DNA from: Chloroflexota bacterium
GTDB lineage: Bacteria > Chloroflexota > UBA6077 > FW602-bin22 > JACPRP01
Direction of reading: 5' to 3'
Assembly: GCA_023480885.1 (NCBI GenBank)
Contig: JAMCWX010000030.1
Span: forward strand, 1-64,000
Length of the DNA: 64,000 bases
The notes under the pieces were generated by a model. It was not told the DNA's origin and searched no databases. It saw only the letters and a program-made list of their open reading frames with translations. This document shows positions 19,556 to 28,800 of this stretch, piece after piece; positions within the stretch are counted from its first letter, which is position 1, and every line of letters begins with the position of its first letter. Both the position numbers and the translations under genes were made by a program.

Positions 19556-19906
19556 CTATCCTCCGAAATGTAGCGTTCCATATTCGCTCCACCAAGATAG
19601 CCAGAAGCTGAACAGGACAGACCATGCAATGGCAACATAAAGGGCTACTTGAGCGGCGGCACGGTCTTTTGTTAAGAGTAGAACAATCGCCCTGGTCAGA
19701 AAAGGCAAATAGAGAATTGGGATTATCATACCCGGAAGATAAGTCGTCGTCATGAAGCAACTCTTGCCTGGAGCGCAAGTCAGGAAAACGATGAATCCTC
19801 CCAACAGCAACCATACAATAGCCCATGCCGCTCCAACTAGGGCAGGTCCTACGATGCCGATTGCCATCACAACGATTCTCCACCATAGACCGTCCGAAGC
19901 GTTCAT
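19556..19906 (-). CDS. Probable membrane immunity protein for Rhs toxin C
   Basis: 116 aa, an integral membrane protein with about four hydrophobic segments (VVMAIGIVGPALVGAAWAIV, LLLGGFIVFLTCA, GMIIPILYLPFL, VALYVAIAWSVLFSFWL). The ATG at 19906 has GAGGA upstream and lies 27 bp after the stop of cassette C, whose toxin is an alpha/beta hydrolase. Membrane immunity proteins are expected for effectors that attack lipids or act in the envelope, so the pairing makes sense. No named family is recognised; the call rests on position and topology. Confidence 0.65.
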   Translation of the reverse strand: MNASDGLWWRIVVMAIGIVGPALVGAAWAIVWLLLGGFIVFLTCAPGKSCFMTTTYLPGMIIPILYLPFLTRAIVLLLTKDRAAAQVALYVAIAWSVLFSFWLSWWSEYGTLHFGG

Positions 19907-19933
19907 ACTATCCTCAATTCCTCAATTCTGGTC

Positions 19934-20884
19934 TTAGTAAGCGCGGTTGCGTATGATTGAACCAACTTGTGGATCCCTCAGAACAATTCCGTGGGCGTCA
20001 CGCCAGCGATCCCAGAAGTACTTTCCCTTTCCAGGGATCGACCACTCATAAGAGGAGTCGCTGCCTATGCCAGGAACAGGATCGTGGGTTGTAAATGGAA
20101 AATCTTCCTTGTTATCAAAGGTCGCCATATCGACGTCAATGCCTATCTTCTTCAACCTGTCAGGGAGATTGGCATAGCGGTCGGTCCGGAAAAACGGGCC
20201 AATGCCTCCCGTGTACCGCTCATCCGCGATGGGGTTGATCACGAAGGAGTTGCCCGGCCACAGGGCACCGTCAATAGAGTAAACACCCTTCAACTCGTCG
20301 TTTTTCGCCAGCTTCCCTTCGGCTACTTCAGCAGAGTATTCCATCACAAGTGCGCCCCCACGGCTATGCCCTATGAGCTTGATGTCGGTCTTGCCTTTAA
20401 TCTGCTCGCTGAGACGAGCGGAAGCAATTTCCATCGGTACGAAATTCGAAGCCTGCGGTTCATCGCCCCGATTGAAGAATGCCCATTCCTCCCCCGTTTC
20501 GTGCGTCGGATCAAGGTGCAGTTGCTCCATTTGAGAGCGCCAAGCGGCAAGATTGTTCTCCTCATTGTTGTCGGTATTCATTCCTCCTACAAAAAGCACA
20601 AAGTGCCCTGTCGGATCGACGTATACCAATGGATTGTTATATCCGTACGAATACCTGTTTAGGCTTTGCGGGTTCTTCGGATCGGGAACGATTGTATCTG
20701 GGCTAACGAACCTCCCCAGCGACGCGTCATAATACCTTGCCCCATAGAAATACAATCCGGTGGAGTTATCCAGCGTCTGCCCAGTGTATTGTCTATCCGT
20801 CGGCAATCCGCCTCCGCCCAGCCTCGACCCGCCGTACGACGCCCCAGAAAAACCTCTGCCTGGTATCCCATTGTAAACGTTCAA
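19934..20884 (-). CDS. Rhs cassette C: short Rhs hinge with alpha/beta-hydrolase toxin
   Basis: Only the end of the Rhs core is present (GGSRLGGGGLPTDRQYTG, hinge NSTGLYFYGARYYDASLGRF, DPTGHFVLFVGG). The roughly 230-residue tail carries a nucleophile elbow (IKLIGHSRGGALV) with Ser as probable catalyst, and a late His in RWRDAHGIV, as in lipases and other alpha/beta hydrolases. Upstream homology to the Rhs core ends at about 20850, so this cassette is much shorter than A, B and D. The 20 or so N-terminal residues are unrelated, and ATG 20884 has no clear ribosome binding site. The membrane protein at 19906 is the likely immunity partner. Confidence 0.75.
   Translation of the reverse strand: MNVYNGIPGRGFSGASYGGSRLGGGGLPTDRQYTGQTLDNSTGLYFYGARYYDASLGRFVSPDTIVPDPKNPQSLNRYSYGYNNPLVYVDPTGHFVLFVGGMNTDNNEENNLAAWRSQMEQLHLDPTHETGEEWAFFNRGDEPQASNFVPMEIASARLSEQIKGKTDIKLIGHSRGGALVMEYSAEVAEGKLAKNDELKGVYSIDGALWPGNSFVINPIADERYTGGIGPFFRTDRYANLPDRLKKIGIDVDMATFDNKEDFPFTTHDPVPGIGSDSSYEWSIPGKGKYFWDRWRDAHGIVLRDPQVGSIIRNRAY
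20608..20850 (-). repeat. Rhs core repeat, copy C (short)
   Basis: About 240 bp homologous to the hinge of copy B (17970-18200) with several percent divergence. The longer jelly-roll part found in the other copies is absent. Confidence 0.7.
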
Positions 20885-21002
20885 CCGCAGTAAGCTAGGA
20901 TGCTATCATAACATACTGCTGAGCTTTTGCACGAAAGGTAAAATGCCCTGCAACACCATAGGCTCGTCCGATAGGACGCCCTGGAGCCTGCATCAGGTGC
21001 CC

Positions 21003-22667
21003 TTAATTAGCACTCAGACGGCCTTTTTTCTGCCCTCGGTGCCTTTTCATGCTGCCTATTAGGCTGCTTGAAGGACGCACTCCTCCCCTGGAAATGTGGG
21101 ACCCACAAGCAATCGTGCCAACAGTTTGGTGATCCTCTTCGCGTTCACCACGACCACCGTGATTAGTAGCTGCGCCCAGCTTCGTGAATTGCCCACGATA
21201 CCGGCACCGCCTTGCCCCGTGGTACACCAACTCCGATATCTTCGCTTCGACTCGCCCGCGCTTCCCGTAGGCTTCCTCGAACTCCTTGCTCTTGTTGTGG
21301 CTGTAGGCTTCGTCGTAGGCTATCCAGTGCATACTGATATAGACGTACCGCCCGTGCCGAAGGTTCTCCGTCGGATATGATCCGCGACACCAATAGCGCT
21401 GCTCACACACCTTGCACCAGCGCTTCTGGAACATGTACGTGTACCCGTCCCGCGATTGGGCCTTGTCTCGGAAAGCTGCCTTAGTCGTCTTGCCGGCGCG
21501 ACTGGTTACAGTCTTGGCCTCGGGGTCGTAGATGAAGTCCCTTACCTTGTACAGGTCGGCTCCCCTGGCGTTGGTAGTCTTGGTCATCGGAATATGGCCC
21601 AGAATCTGGCGCTCGTGCAGCATATCACGTATGGGACCGGTATCTGCCCCCTTGTCCGCGGTTAGCTCCGGCGGCACCATCTTCATTTCTTCTTTCTGCT
21701 GGTCCAAGAGCGGCTCGACTAAGGTGCAATCGTTGGCGTTGCCGGGGGCCGATTCGGCGGCGACGATCAGGTAGCTCTCTTCCTGCATGTTAATCGCCAG
21801 CTTCCGCCCATCCCAGCGAAAGTTTCCTTTGGCACCCTTGCGGGCTTCCGGATCGTGGACGCTAACGATCCGCTCTTTGGCGTCCTTCTCGCGGTCCTTG
21901 ATGACCTTCTCCAGAATCGCCAGGGCGACGTTGAGCCTTTCGGTGGCTTCGAGTTGTCCGCCCGCGATTCTTCCAAGCACTTCCTCCAGCGTCTTCCTCA
22001 CGACATTTGTCACTGAAGCGATCTTCTCCTCCTTCGTGAGCTTGGGCAAGCCTTGCTCGTGGCGCTTCTTTCTTTCCTCACGGTAAGCTGCTCGCTCCGC
22101 TTCGGCCTGCTCCTCCAACTGCTGCCCGAACGAATCGTCGATCTTTTTGACTTCCCGGATAACAAGGCGCCTGGCCTGCAGCAGAAGGTAGGCAGTAGAG
22201 ACCACTCTAGTGTTGGAGCGAACGTGGCTGGTGTCGAATATCTGTCGCTCATCCCGATTCAGTAGCCCATTTTCCTCAGCCTGGCGCAGCAACTCGAAGT
22301 GAATCTTGAGGTAGATGTCGTTGTCAAGCCGGTTGAAGCGAAACTTCTGAAGGGTAGTCGGGTGACATGGCTTTTCGTCCATCCCCAGTCGCAATAAGCC
22401 ACGCAAGGCCAGGTTCACGTGGGCCTCGACGATGATCTTCTCATCGGACAGGTTCATATGAAACTGGGCGAAGAGCAGGCGCCACATCTGCTCCGGGTGC
22501 TTGCCATAGCGCCCTACCCACGGGTCGTACCTATCTTTGACGAGGGGCAGAATGAACGAAAAGTCGATGGCCTCGTCGATTTTGCGCAAGGGATGATTCT
22601 TGGGAACAAAGTGGTTGTAAAGCTCTGCGCTCCTTTGGTCCAGTGTCAAGTCTCCTTTCGGCAGCAC
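21003..22667 (-). CDS. IS1182-type transposase with a C-terminal frameshift
   Basis: A near full-length DDE transposase of 554 codons as read. It starts MLPKGDLTLDQRSAELYNHF and contains GRYGKHPEQMWRLLFAQFHM, the first catalytic region FDTSHVRSNT, LTADKGADTGPIRDM, a Cys cluster (CKVCEQRYWCRGSY) and KISELVYHGARRCRYRGQFT. After about 21180 the frame reads nonsense-like sequence to 21003, while the +1 frame gives a typical transposase end (LLITVVVVNAKRITKLLARL) and stops at 21059-21061. A one-base indel near 21175-21180 explains this. The element lies between Rhs cassettes C and D. I could not define its terminal inverted repeats. Activity is doubtful unless the indel is a sequence error. Confidence 0.8.
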   Translation of the reverse strand: MLPKGDLTLDQRSAELYNHFVPKNHPLRKIDEAIDFSFILPLVKDRYDPWVGRYGKHPEQMWRLLFAQFHMNLSDEKIIVEAHVNLALRGLLRLGMDEKPCHPTTLQKFRFNRLDNDIYLKIHFELLRQAEENGLLNRDERQIFDTSHVRSNTRVVSTAYLLLQARRLVIREVKKIDDSFGQQLEEQAEAERAAYREERKKRHEQGLPKLTKEEKIASVTNVVRKTLEEVLGRIAGGQLEATERLNVALAILEKVIKDREKDAKERIVSVHDPEARKGAKGNFRWDGRKLAINMQEESYLIVAAESAPGNANDCTLVEPLLDQQKEEMKMVPPELTADKGADTGPIRDMLHERQILGHIPMTKTTNARGADLYKVRDFIYDPEAKTVTSRAGKTTKAAFRDKAQSRDGYTYMFQKRWCKVCEQRYWCRGSYPTENLRHGRYVYISMHWIAYDEAYSHNKSKEFEEAYGKRGRVEAKISELVYHGARRCRYRGQFTKLGAATNHGGRGEREEDHQTVGTIACGSHISRGGVRPSSSLIGSMKRHRGQKKGRLSAN

Positions 22668-22737
22668 TACGAAGCGTTCCAGTTCTAGGTCGGTTCAACG
22701 ACATACTTGGTTCATTAAACGCAAAAACCAGCGGTCC

Positions 22738-22992
22738 TCAGTCTCGGCGCACTGGCTCCCACCTACCCGGAAAACGGAATTCGGCTTGAAGCAAGCGCCA
22801 AATAGCGCCAGTTCTCTTGTGTCTAAACCAACGTCCACCGAATAGCAATCCAGGACCGTAGTTGGGGTCGGCTGGAATCTCCTCTACGCTTCCCCCCGCA
22901 ACAAGGCCCTCAAGGTACTTGACGAATGCCTTGTATTCTTTGAGGCTTCCGAACGCGTGAATCTCTTCCCAGAAAAAGTCGTTTTTGCTCAT
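22738..22992 (-). CDS. Probable immunity protein for Rhs toxin D
   Basis: 84 aa, soluble. The ATG at 22992-22990 overlaps the TGA stop of cassette D (ATGA), a tight coupling typical of toxin-immunity pairs. The sequence (FFWEEIHAFGSLKEYKAFVK, then GGRWFRHKRTGAIWRLLQAE) matches no family I can name. A start four codons upstream (23004) is possible but would give a longer overlap. Expected to bind and block the ART-like toxin in the cytoplasm; this is inferred from position. Confidence 0.65.
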   Translation of the reverse strand: MSKNDFFWEEIHAFGSLKEYKAFVKYLEGLVAGGSVEEIPADPNYGPGLLFGGRWFRHKRTGAIWRLLQAEFRFPGRWEPVRRD

Positions 22993-24554
22993 TGCACTAT
23001 CCAAGCTGGATCGACCTGTGGTATATACACCTGCGTGCCTCCGCCTTGCAAATAGTAGGTATTCTTGCTGATTTCGCCAGCGAATCCCTCGTAGATAGTT
23101 GTTCCTGCAGGTATCCTTGCTTCGATTACGCGCGTAGCAGAGTTACCAAAGGCTGGATCGAGCGCAAGGTCAATGGTGGCCTGGAGAGGACCTGCTGGCT
23201 TCACCGTCGTCCAGTAGCTGCCTGCTGGGTTACCGTCATCTGATATGACCCGGTACATTGTCGTTGCTTTGCTAAGAACCCTTTCTGTGTACGACGAACT
23301 TCGGAATGAATTTGCTACGATTTCATCCAACGGCCCAGGATTGGTCGGACCGTATCTCATTCCTGCCTTCGATGCGGCGGACGCTACGCGCCCTAGAACC
23401 GCCTCGCCTGCAACACCTCCGACAACAGCGGATGCAGCGTCCAGCGCCATATCCTCAGGTCGGCCAAGCTGCTCACCCATCACAGCCCGAGACGCTTGGC
23501 CTGCAGCCACGCCGCTACCGGCTAATGTGGCCCCGGTGGCGGCGGTGGCAGCGCTGCCCGTCAGTTCAGCCCCAGCAATTGCCGCCGTGCCGAGTCCGAG
23601 AGTGGCCGCTCCTACCGCACCGGCGACAGCCCCGGCTCCAATGGTTCGCACATCGACATTAGTGAAGGCCTGGACCGAAAGGCCGTTGTCGTGGACGTTG
23701 CCCACTACCTGTACGCCGTACGCTATTGCAGCGCCAGCCGCTGCACCAGCGAGAATATGAACCCAGTGGCCATCAGGATCATTATACTTCAGCGGATTGT
23801 TGAGTGTGTAAGCGTATCTGTTGAGCGCTTGCGGATTGCCCGGCGCGGGAACCATGCTGTCAGGACTAAGGAACCGCCCCAAAACGGGATCGTAGAATCT
23901 CGTCCCATAAAAATAGAGGCCTGTTTGGTCGAGCTGTTGGCCGGTAAATAGCTTATCTGTAACCGAGTTAGCGGCCGAATTTCTTTGGCCGCCGTACGCG
24001 AAGTAATAGCCATCCTTCAGGCTGCCATTCGCATCCACCACCCCCACCGTGCCGCCCAGGTGATCCGACAGCAGATACGACGGGCTGCCCGTCCCCTTGC
24101 GCATCGCAATCCGCCGGCCCTCGGCGTAGTAGTACTTCGTCACCTCGCCCGTAGTGGTGTTCTTCTCGAAGAGGTTCCCCACGTAGACCGTGGTCCCGCC
24201 GTTGACCTTGCGCTCGACGTAGTTGGCGAGGTACGACGTGTTGCGCCATATCCAGTGGTGGAAGCGCCAGGAGAGACCAGTGGGCATCGGGCGTGTGTAG
24301 GTGCCTGACACGCTGGGATTGTCCCGCTCGTGCATGTCGATACTGAAGCCGTTGATGTCGTCGGCCCGCAGGATGGCGACGTACCAGGTGTTGGTTTTGA
24401 CGGGATTGATCAGGTCCTGTGGATAGTACCAGCCCGTGTCGTCAGCATACTGGACGAATGCCTTGCCCCCAGCGCTGATGAAGGCCCAGCGGCGGTACGT
24501 CCCACCCGTGTCGTTCTCGAGGGCGAAGTGGGCGTAGGTCTCGGTCGCATCCAC
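22989..24554 (-). CDS. Rhs cassette D: displaced Rhs C-terminus with ART-like toxin
   Basis: Rhs core is followed by a third hinge subtype (QTGLYFYGTRFYDPVLGRF, DPDGHWVHIL), then an alanine/glycine-rich hydrophobic linker (GAAAGAAIAYGVQVV and onward) that may help membrane passage. The last 130 residues carry TMYRVISDDGNPAGSYWTT, ATRVIEARIPAGTTIYEGFA and GGGTQVYIPQVDPAWIV. This pattern resembles ADP-ribosyltransferase-fold toxins of Rhs and WapA proteins, but I see no unambiguous catalytic triad, so the activity is tentative. Homology to the core continues upstream to 24892 without an ATG; the GTG at 24554 is not a convincing start. Immunity gene overlaps the stop codon. Confidence 0.72.
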   Translation of the reverse strand: MDATETYAHFALENDTGGTYRRWAFISAGGKAFVQYADDTGWYYPQDLINPVKTNTWYVAILRADDINGFSIDMHERDNPSVSGTYTRPMPTGLSWRFHHWIWRNTSYLANYVERKVNGGTTVYVGNLFEKNTTTGEVTKYYYAEGRRIAMRKGTGSPSYLLSDHLGGTVGVVDANGSLKDGYYFAYGGQRNSAANSVTDKLFTGQQLDQTGLYFYGTRFYDPVLGRFLSPDSMVPAPGNPQALNRYAYTLNNPLKYNDPDGHWVHILAGAAAGAAIAYGVQVVGNVHDNGLSVQAFTNVDVRTIGAGAVAGAVGAATLGLGTAAIAGAELTGSAATAATGATLAGSGVAAGQASRAVMGEQLGRPEDMALDAASAVVGGVAGEAVLGRVASAASKAGMRYGPTNPGPLDEIVANSFRSSSYTERVLSKATTMYRVISDDGNPAGSYWTTVKPAGPLQATIDLALDPAFGNSATRVIEARIPAGTTIYEGFAGEISKNTYYLQGGGTQVYIPQVDPAWIVQ

Positions 24555-24892
24555 TTTGAACTCGAACCTGACCTCGTTGCCAGTGGGAACGGAATAGGCA
24601 TTGCGGTAGAAGTTGGCGCTGTAGTCCGCGTTGGTGCCTGTGGACCTGATGGTGTACTGGCCGTTGTCGACGTAGGGGACGGTCTGGTAGGGGCTGTAGG
24701 TCCAGTTGGCGTTGCCGCTCTGGAACCCCTCGGCGAAGGTGGTCGCGGGGCCTGTCTTCTTGACGCGCTTGCCGTCGCCATCGTAGACGAAGCTGGTGGT
24801 GTTGCCGTCGTAGGTGATCTGCGTGGGTCGGTTCTCTTTGTCCCAGGCGATGGTGCGGCGGCCAAGGGCTGCAGATTCATTGGGAATATAGG
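23770..24892 (-). repeat. Rhs core repeat, copy D
   Basis: Nearly identical to copies B and E from about 24000 to 24850. The outermost 40 bp are diverged in DNA but still encode a YD-like repeat. The upstream limit is TTGTTAAGGTGC at 24893-24904. Confidence 0.8.
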
Positions 24893-24979
24893 TTGTTAAG
24901 GTGCGATTGGGCTAATGCCTGGAATGTGTCGCCCGGGCATCCTTTCTGTGGTGCCGAGTAAAGCCGGCAGTGCGTAAGT

Positions 24980-25249
24980 CTAATGTGCAGGCTTGCCCGT
25001 TGTCCCTACCGCTCGTGGCAGTTCCTCTCTGGCAGAATGCGATCCGCATAGCTCCCGCTGTTCGAGCGAAGGCAGACGCGGATTGCCGTGGGCACGATTC
25101 TTCTCGAACGCCTCTACGACCTGCTCAGCGTCGAGGTCTACCACATGCACAGGCTCGACGTTGATCGAATTCCCGCTCGGCATCACTCCGAACGTGGGGA
25201 TATGTGCTTTGCCTTTACGAACAGTGATTTGGGCTATCTCAAATGACAT
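24980..25249 (-). CDS. Second, shorter paralogue of immunity protein E
   Basis: 89 aa. The first 60 residues align with the immunity protein just upstream (KAHIPTFGVMPSGNSINVEP against RAYLPTFGRTPDGLRVTIEP; HVVDLDAEQVVEAFE against YDVDLTVQGIVAALE). The last 20 residues do not align and the protein lacks the 70-residue C-terminal part of its paralogue. GGGAGC precedes ATG 25249. It ends 75 bp before the junction of cassette D, so the missing end may have been lost when that cassette arrived. Could be a functional short variant or a decaying duplicate. Confidence 0.6.
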   Translation of the reverse strand: MSFEIAQITVRKGKAHIPTFGVMPSGNSINVEPVHVVDLDAEQVVEAFEKNRAHGNPRLPSLEQRELCGSHSAREELPRAVGTTGKPAH

Positions 25250-25326
25250 CGCTAGCTCCCAAAGATCCCAGTCACGTCAACACCGCCAACACCGTTCAAG
25301 GCACATCGTTACAACTGCAAAAGCAT

Positions 25327-25794
25327 CTAACAGTCCTCAACCTTGTCCGTCGCTTGCTGCTCTGACGGTAACCGCACATCCTCTAAGATGGCTTCGACGA
25401 TGTTCGTGAGCGGTGTATCCTTCGGGAACATTGTCTCCCTGGCATAATCACTGATCCACCGTCCCCGTTTGTCGAGCTTCGACGGTATCAACCTAACCCT
25501 ATCAGTCTCCCAGAGAATTGCGTACGATTGTCCGTCCCTAGCCAGCACCTTCCAGCTTCGAACGCCCGCAGCACGAGGTAACAGGTCCTGCAGGTGCTTC
25601 ATCTCCGCGTCGCTTGGAGAGATTTGTGGCGTCCCGGCCGCGATCAACTGCTCCAACGCGGCCACGATTCCTTGCACCGTCAGGTCAACATCATAAATGG
25701 GTTCGATGGTGACCCTCAATCCGTCCGGCGTCCTCCCAAAGGTTGGGAGGTACGCCCTATTTCCCAGCACAATGACGTTCGCAAGTCTCACCAT
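25327..25794 (-). CDS. Probable immunity protein for Rhs toxin E
   Basis: 155 aa, soluble. It lies directly after the stop of the full-length Rhs gene. ATG 25794 is chosen because AGGTGA precedes it and the start then matches that of the shorter paralogue at 25249; a GTG at 25803 would abut the Rhs stop. Sequence includes RAYLPTFGRTPDGLRVTIEP and DLTVQGIVAALEQLIAAGTP. No named family is recognised. Expected to neutralise the nuclease-like C-terminal domain of the adjacent Rhs protein in the cytoplasm. The presence of a second paralogue downstream strengthens the immunity call. Confidence 0.65.
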   Translation of the reverse strand: MVRLANVIVLGNRAYLPTFGRTPDGLRVTIEPIYDVDLTVQGIVAALEQLIAAGTPQISPSDAEMKHLQDLLPRAAGVRSWKVLARDGQSYAILWETDRVRLIPSKLDKRGRWISDYARETMFPKDTPLTNIVEAILEDVRLPSEQQATDKVEDC

Positions 25795-25803
25795 CACTGT
25801 CAC

Positions 25804-28800
25804 CTACTGTACCGGGATAATGTTGAGGGTTACGTTGACGCTAGTCGCATACTTCTGCAATTCCTGCAGCGCGATCATCTGCGCCTGTGTCCAGCCGCTA
25901 GACGGGATCGCTAAGTCGACGGCGCGGCCCGTGATCTCATCAGCAGTGATCGCACGACCTGCCCACGCCGGTTCTTGTCCCTGGTAAGCGGCCATCGCAT
26001 CGACGTAGCCCTTAACGGTGCGCGTTAAAGTGTCAACGTTCTGGTATGACTTGGCCGTAAGATCGATGCTCTTGATGCTTGTTACTACACCGTTTTCGAA
26101 GCGATCAACGACGGGGAAATTCTGTGGCAGGTTGCGGCCCAACTGGTTTTCGATTTGAATGCCTCGTTGAAGAGGCGGCTGTGCCCACACAGAGGCACGT
26201 TGAAAGAGAGGCGCGACGGCGGCGCCGGCTGCAGGGAGCGCTACTTCGGCGATGGCGCCTCCCGCGGCTCCTCCTAGCACATATAGGCCGGCCTCCGCAT
26301 AGTTGACTTCGCCGCGTTGAACCTGATCCCAGTGCGTGGCAACGTACACTCCTCCGCCAATTAAGGCCCCGGCGATCATCCATACGAAATGGCCGCTTGG
26401 GTCATAGTACGTCTCAGGGTTGTTCCGCGAATAAGAATACCTGTTAAGCAGCTGTGGGTCAAGGGGAGCCGCAAGGCTCCGTTGCCCTCTGTTCCACTGT
26501 CCAAGGCCAATAGCAAGCCCGGGATCAGAGTAAGAGACGGTGAGCGGAAGGAAAGGCGCCGAATCGTTCAGCTTGAGTTGGCCCATGGGATCTGGCTGAA
26601 GGAAACGGCCGATAGCAGGGTCATAGTGACGGCTGCCTACCTGATAAAGCCCATCACCGTCGAGAGTTTGCCCTGTAAAGAGCCTATCCGTCGGCATCCC
26701 GCCCCCACCCAGCCGCGACCCGCCGTACGCGAAGTAATAGCCATCCTTCAGGCTGCCATTCGCATCCACCACCCCCACCGTGCCACCCAGGTGATCCGAG
26801 AGCAGGTAAGACAGGCCAGGATTGGCGCCTCCTACCTTGCGCATCGCAATCCGCCGGCCCTCGGCGTAGTAGTACTTCGTCACCTCGCCTGTGCTGGTGT
26901 TCTTCTCGAAGAGGTTCCCCACGTAGACCGTGGTCCCGCCGTTGACCTTGCGCTCGACGTAGTTGGCGATGTACGACGTGTTGCGCCATATCCAGTGGTG
27001 GAAGCGCCAGGAGAGACCAGTGGGCATCGGGCGTGTGTAGGTGCCGACCACGCTGGGATTGTCCCGCTCGTGCACGTCGATCTTGAAGCCGTTGATGTCG
27101 TCGGCCCGCAGGATGGCGACGTACCAGGTGTTGGTTTTGACGGGATTGATCAGGTCCTGTGGATAGTACCAGCCCGTGTCGTCAGCATACTGGACGAATG
27201 CCTTGCCCCCAGCGCTGATGAAGGCCCAGCGGCGGTACGTCCCACCCGTGTCGTTCTCGAGGGCGAAGTGGGCGTAGGTCTCGGTCGCATCCACTTTGAA
27301 CTCGAACCTGACCTCGTTGCCAGTGGGAACGGAATAGGCATTGCGGTAGAAGTTGGCGCTGTAGTCCGCGTTGGTGCCTGTGGACCTGATGGTGTACTGG
27401 CCGTTGTCGACGTAGGGGACGGTCTGGTAGGGGCTGTAGGTCCAGTTGGCGTTGCCGCTCTGGAACCCCTCGGCGAAGGTGGTCGCGGGGCCCGTCTTCT
27501 TGACGCGCTTGCCGTCGCCATCGTAGACGAAGCTGGTGGTGTTGCCGTCGTAGGTGATCTGCGTGGGACGGTTCTCTTTGTCCCAGGTGATGGTGCGGAC
27601 GCCGCCTGAGGTCAGGTTGCCGTTGGGATCGTACTGGGCAGTGAAGGATGCGGCGTTAAGTCCCACCACGGTCACATCGTCGTAGTAACCCCGGTAGTTG
27701 GCGTTCATCGCCACCTTGCCCCTGCTGAGGCTTCCGTCGTAGGCGTCGATGTAGAGGACGTTGTCAATGTAGGCTTTAATGTTGCTTCCATTGACTTCTA
27801 CCTTCACGGTGTACCAGACCCCGGGCGGCCGGGCCGGCGTGCCCGCGCCGTTCGAGGCTAGCTCCGTCCAGACCCCGTTCACCTTCTTGCCCAGGAGCAG
27901 ACCAGAGCCATAGAGGGCTACCCAATAGAAGTTGTTGGCGTCTTGCCAGCGGAAGTAGAGGTTGATGCTATCGGTATCGGCAGGCTTCTGGACCCTGGCG
28001 CTAAAGGTGTAATCAGCCCAGTCGGCGCCTAGCTTGGAGACGCTGTAGCCGTAGGACGTGATAGACGCGTTATCAAAGTGGTGGTGGCCGTTGACGCTGG
28101 ATAGCGCCAGTCTGCCAGGTCCAAACGCGCTGTCGTTGAACCTGAGCATAGTACCGTCGACGTAAACCCTGATGTCGCTGCCGTAGACTATCGCTTTGAA
28201 GGTGTAGTTCACGCCCTGCTGCCAGGCGAAGGGCGTCTCGGCGAGGACGTAGCCCACGTTACCTTGCCGCTTGTAGAATCGCATCTTCCTGATGCCCGCA
28301 TCGGTCGTCAGCTCGACCATGTACCAGTTGCCCCCATCCTGGTACCTGAACACCATTCCAAAGCTGCCACTTGCGGCGCCTATTTCCTCTCTCGCGGTCA
28401 CCTGATAGGTCGCGCCAATCGGCCCTTCGATTGGACCTGAGCTCCAGATGGCCACACTGCGCGAGGGCGCTGGATAGTAGCTGCTGTACTCCCCGTTTTC
28501 CCAGGTCCAGCCGCCGCTCCAACCCGACCAGCCCGAAGCGTTGTTGAAGGAGCTATCGAAGAGCAAAGAGTTGCCGTATATGTCGGCGACGGTCACGTCG
28601 TCGTAGTACGTCTGGCCGATGGTCATCATTCCTATCCGACCACTTGCGATGGCCGCATCAGTGTAGTTTATATACAGGGCGTCGTTGACGTAGACGTTGA
28701 TGTTATTGTTGTTCACCACGACCTTCATCGTTTGCCAATCGAGAGGCCACGTTGGCGCAGGACCAATGATCTGCAGGAGAGCGATTTGCCCGCCTAGCTT

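Noticed and set aside
26389-27609. Long plus-strand frame opposite the Rhs core (406 codons)
   Set aside because: It is antisense to an obvious coding sequence, appears in every Rhs copy for the same reason, has low-complexity valine/glycine/arginine composition and no ribosome binding site.
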